Below, piece by piece: positions 61,949 through 64,000 of a stretch of DNA of 64,000 nucleotides (within the stretch, counting starts at the first letter, position 1; every line of letters starts with the position of its first letter). A model generated the notes under the pieces. The model worked only from the letters and a program-made list of their open reading frames with translations. It was not told the origin of the DNA and searched no databases. Origin of the DNA: Amycolatopsis jiangsuensis (GTDB taxonomy: Bacteria; Actinomycetota; Actinomycetes; Mycobacteriales; Pseudonocardiaceae); contig NZ_JACHMG010000001.1 of NCBI RefSeq assembly GCF_014204865.1, positions 5,792,501 to 5,856,500 of the forward strand, written 5' to 3'. The position numbers were made by a program, and so were the translations under genes.

Positions 61949-62452
61949 TCAGCCGATTTTCGAGCCGTACATCTCGCCGAGATCGTCGGAGATCAGCTCG
62001 ATACGGGCACCGTCCGGATCGGTGAAGTAGATCGACGTGCCACTTTCCAGCTGGTACTGCACGCCGGCGCGGTCGAGCCGTTCGCGGGCGCCCGCCCACT
62101 GGTCCGGGGTGAGGGACAGGGCGAGGTGGTGCAGCCCGCCGAGCACCTCCGCGTACGGGCCGAGGTCGAGACCCGGCAGGTCGAAGAAGGCGACGGCATT
62201 GCCGTTGCCCACGTCGAAGAAGAAGTGGCTGGAGCCGGGGTAGTCGCGGTTCTCGATCAGTTCGGTGAGCGGGAAACCGAGCACGTCCTGGTAGAAGGCG
62301 ATCGTCCGCTCGACGTCACCGGACAGCAGCGCGGTGTGGTGGATGCCGCGGCCCACGGTCGCCGGCCGGTTCGCCGCCGGGCGCAGGTGCGCGTCCCGCA
62401 GCCGGTCGCGGGCCTCGGCGAGCTGGGCGACTTCGGTCTCGGTGGGTGCCAT
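61949..62452 (-). CDS. VOC/glyoxalase-family protein
   Basis: 167 aa with one paired beta-alpha-beta-beta-beta module set: IHHTALLSGDVERTIAFYQD (metal His), DVGNGNAVAFFDLPG, GGLHHLALSLTPDQWAGARE (second metal His) and YFTDPDGARIELI (metal Glu). Metal-dependent dioxygenase, glyoxalase or antibiotic-binding roles are possible. It is divergent from the ketopentenoate hydratase gene, so a ring-cleavage link is conceivable, but the protein is half the size of a catechol 2,3-dioxygenase. Confidence 0.9.
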   Translation of the reverse strand: MAPTETEVAQLAEARDRLRDAHLRPAANRPATVGRGIHHTALLSGDVERTIAFYQDVLGFPLTELIENRDYPGSSHFFFDVGNGNAVAFFDLPGLDLGPYAEVLGGLHHLALSLTPDQWAGARERLDRAGVQYQLESGTSIYFTDPDGARIELISDDLGEMYGSKIG

Positions 62453-62506
62453 CGTCGGTCACGTCCTCTCTGGAAACCGGTACGACGAAACCGTACGCGG
62501 TAAATA

Positions 62507-62520
62507 TCTTGCGCGCAAGA
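62507..62520 (+). promoter_or_regulatory. Perfect palindrome in the VOC-hydratase divergent region
   Basis: TCTTGCGCGCAAGA is a perfect 14-bp dyad in the AT-richest part of the 159-bp gap between the VOC gene and the hydratase gene. The TTGCGCGCAA core is of the kind bound by MarR-type dimers. No MarR gene is visible nearby. Confidence 0.5.
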
Positions 62521-62611
62521 ATTCCTCGGATGAGGTAACTTGGCGTACCGCTCAGCGGAACGGCCGGGTTGGCGTGGAGCGGATTAGGGCGGCAGAGTCC
62601 GTGGTGTGCCC

Positions 62612-63409
62612 ATGGACGCCACCGAGCTGCAGGACGCCGTCGCGCGGTTGACCCGTGCGTACCAGCGTCGCGAGCCCATCGACCCACTCGTGAAGACGTT
62701 CCCCGACGCGACTCCGGAAGACGCCTACCGCGTGCAGCAGGATCAGGTGCGTGCGTGGGTCGAGGCCGGCGACGCGGTGCGCGGCCACAAGGTCGGTCTC
62801 GCCTCCGCCGCGATGCAGCGGCAGATGGGCGTCGACCAGCCGGACTACGGACATCTGACCGGTTCGATGTTCCACCTCGAACACCAGCCGATCCCGACCA
62901 CGCGGTTCCTGCAGCCGCGGATCGAGCCGGAGATCGCGTTCGTGCTCGGTTCGGCGTTGCGCGGGCCGGGGGTGACCGTGGCCGACGCGGTGCGCGCGGT
63001 GGATTTCGTGTTGCCCTCGCTGGAAATCGTGGACTCCCGCATCCGCGACTGGCGCATCACGTTGTTCGACACGATCTCGGACAACGCCTCGTCCGGCGGA
63101 GTGGTGCTCGGCAGCAGCCCGACCGCGCTGGGTGCGGTCGATCTGCGGTTGGCCGGCGCCACCCTGCACGTCAACGGTGAACTCGTGGCCACCGGCGCGG
63201 GTGGCGCGGTGCTGGGTTCGCCGATCAACGCACTCGTGTGGCTGGCCAACACGGTCGGCCCACTCGGGGTGACGCTGGAACCCGGGCACGTCGTGCTGCC
63301 CGGTTCGATGACCGCCGCGCAGCCGGTACGTCCCGGCGACACCGTGGTGGCGACCATGGCCGGGCTCGGCAGCGTGACCGCGGTCTTCGCCCCGCAGGAG
63401 GAGAAGTGA
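62612..63409 (+). CDS. 2-keto-4-pentenoate hydratase family protein
   Basis: About 265-aa member of the fumarylacetoacetate hydrolase superfamily (MhpD/XylJ type), which hydrates 2-hydroxypenta-2,4-dienoate in the catechol meta-cleavage pathway. Motifs are GHKVGLASAAMQRQMGVDQP, QPRIEPEIAFVLG with the metal Glu pair, and LEIVDSRIRDWRI. ATG at 62612; an in-frame GTG at 62606 is possible. Its stop overlaps the start of the next, paralogous gene (GTGA). Confidence 0.9.
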   Translation: MDATELQDAVARLTRAYQRREPIDPLVKTFPDATPEDAYRVQQDQVRAWVEAGDAVRGHKVGLASAAMQRQMGVDQPDYGHLTGSMFHLEHQPIPTTRFLQPRIEPEIAFVLGSALRGPGVTVADAVRAVDFVLPSLEIVDSRIRDWRITLFDTISDNASSGGVVLGSSPTALGAVDLRLAGATLHVNGELVATGAGGAVLGSPINALVWLANTVGPLGVTLEPGHVVLPGSMTAAQPVRPGDTVVATMAGLGSVTAVFAPQEEK

Positions 63410-64000
63410 CCACCGGAATCCGTGCCGCGGCACAGGAATTGCTCGACGCGAAGCAGGAACGCGCGCAGCTCACCGAATCGTGGTCCGAGCTCGATCTCGC
63501 CACGGCCTACGCGATCCAGGACGAGGCGCTGCGGTTGCGAAAGGAGCGCGGCGAGACGCTCGTCGGCGTGAAACTCGGTCTGACGTCGCGGGCCAAGCAG
63601 CAGCGGATGGGTGTCGACGCACCGCTTCTGGCCTGGCTCACCGACGGGATGGTGCTTCCGGCCGGAGCGCCGATGCCGAAGCTGATCCATCCGCGTGCCG
63701 AACCGGAAATCGTGTTCGTGATGGGCGAACGGCTCACCGGGCCCGGGGTCACCGCGGCCACCGCGCTCGCCGCGGTGTCCCAGGTGTACGGCGGGATCGA
63801 AATCATCGACAGCCGCTACCGCGACTACCGCTTCACGCTGCCCGACGTCGTCGCGGACAACGGTTCGGCCGCGCGGTTCGGCGTCGGCCCGGTCGGCCTT
63901 CCGCCGTCCTCTTTGGACCTTTCACTGGAAGCCGCGCTGCTCGAGGTGGACGGGCAGATCGTGGACACCGCCACCGGTGCCGCGGTGCAGGGACATCCGG
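63406..64000 (+). CDS. 2-oxo-3-hexenedioate decarboxylase/hydratase-like protein (partial)
   Basis: First 198 residues of a second fumarylacetoacetate hydrolase superfamily protein, cut by the window end. Motifs VGVKLGLTSRAKQQRMGVDA, HPRAEPEIVFVMGE and IEIIDSRYRDYRFTLPDVVA match the XylI/XylJ family. The DYRF-DVVADN variant favours the decarboxylase (XylI/DmpH) over the hydratase, a weak call. It is coupled to the preceding hydratase; together they would process 4-oxalocrotonate to 2-oxo-4-hydroxypentanoate. Confidence 0.88.
   Translation, partial: MTTGIRAAAQELLDAKQERAQLTESWSELDLATAYAIQDEALRLRKERGETLVGVKLGLTSRAKQQRMGVDAPLLAWLTDGMVLPAGAPMPKLIHPRAEPEIVFVMGERLTGPGVTAATALAAVSQVYGGIEIIDSRYRDYRFTLPDVVADNGSAARFGVGPVGLPPSSLDLSLEAALLEVDGQIVDTATGAAVQGHP

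Overview
The window is very GC-rich, densely packed actinobacterial chromosome. The block rlmB-cysS-HAD-ispF-ispD-carD facing lpqE-radA matches the gene order known from mycobacteria. Together with the trehalose genes, the DGPF/ECF sigma cassette and the many GTG starts, this suggests a Pseudonocardiales organism such as Amycolatopsis. The genus is inference; no rRNA or other taxonomic marker is present.

Layout. 0-9 kb: mutY, a small beta-carbonic anhydrase, a LacI regulator, a znuABC-type metal uptake operon behind a Zur-like operator, a cell-surface AlgX-like acyltransferase, and an intact plus a 5'-truncated DUF445 gene. 9-12 kb: a DivIVA-like coiled-coil protein set in repeat-rich, gene-free DNA. 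12-22.5 kb: a carbohydrate catabolic locus. One arm encodes an MFS permease and an FGGY kinase, with a DeoR regulator and a phosphatase beside them. The opposite arm encodes a HAD phosphatase, a DhaK-DhaL fusion kinase, an RpiB isomerase, a 2-hydroxyacid dehydrogenase, a second FGGY kinase and a class II aldolase. A perfect palindrome lies between the arms. This is the best candidate for an undescribed pathway. 22.5-30.7 kb: a decayed LuxR gene, an SDR plus DHA2 exporter pair, an ECF sigma factor with a SnoaL-like tail, an MBOAT acyltransferase, and a TetR/NmrA divergent pair. 30.6-38 kb: the conserved housekeeping block, with an unusually divergent IspD and no disA after radA. 38-45 kb: trehalose genes (otsA and a phosphatase-GH15 fusion), a ThrE-type exporter and tRNA-Thr(TGT). 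45-54.7 kb: two two-component systems, small membrane proteins, TesB and an Rsm22-family protein. 54.8-57 kb: two DGPF/YCII proteins and a sigma factor gene split by an in-frame TGA. 57.5-64 kb: IclR, NAD(P)-binding proteins, a CPT-like kinase, CoA-binding, VOC and unknown proteins, and the start of a meta-cleavage type operon (2-keto-4-pentenoate hydratase and a 2-oxo-3-hexenedioate decarboxylase-like gene) cut by the window end.

Recurring oddity: several gene-free spacers are built of degraded tandem repeats with unit lengths of 13, 25, 29, 30 and 38 bp. They keep long spurious frames open on both strands. I recognised no transposase, integrase, prophage or CRISPR array.
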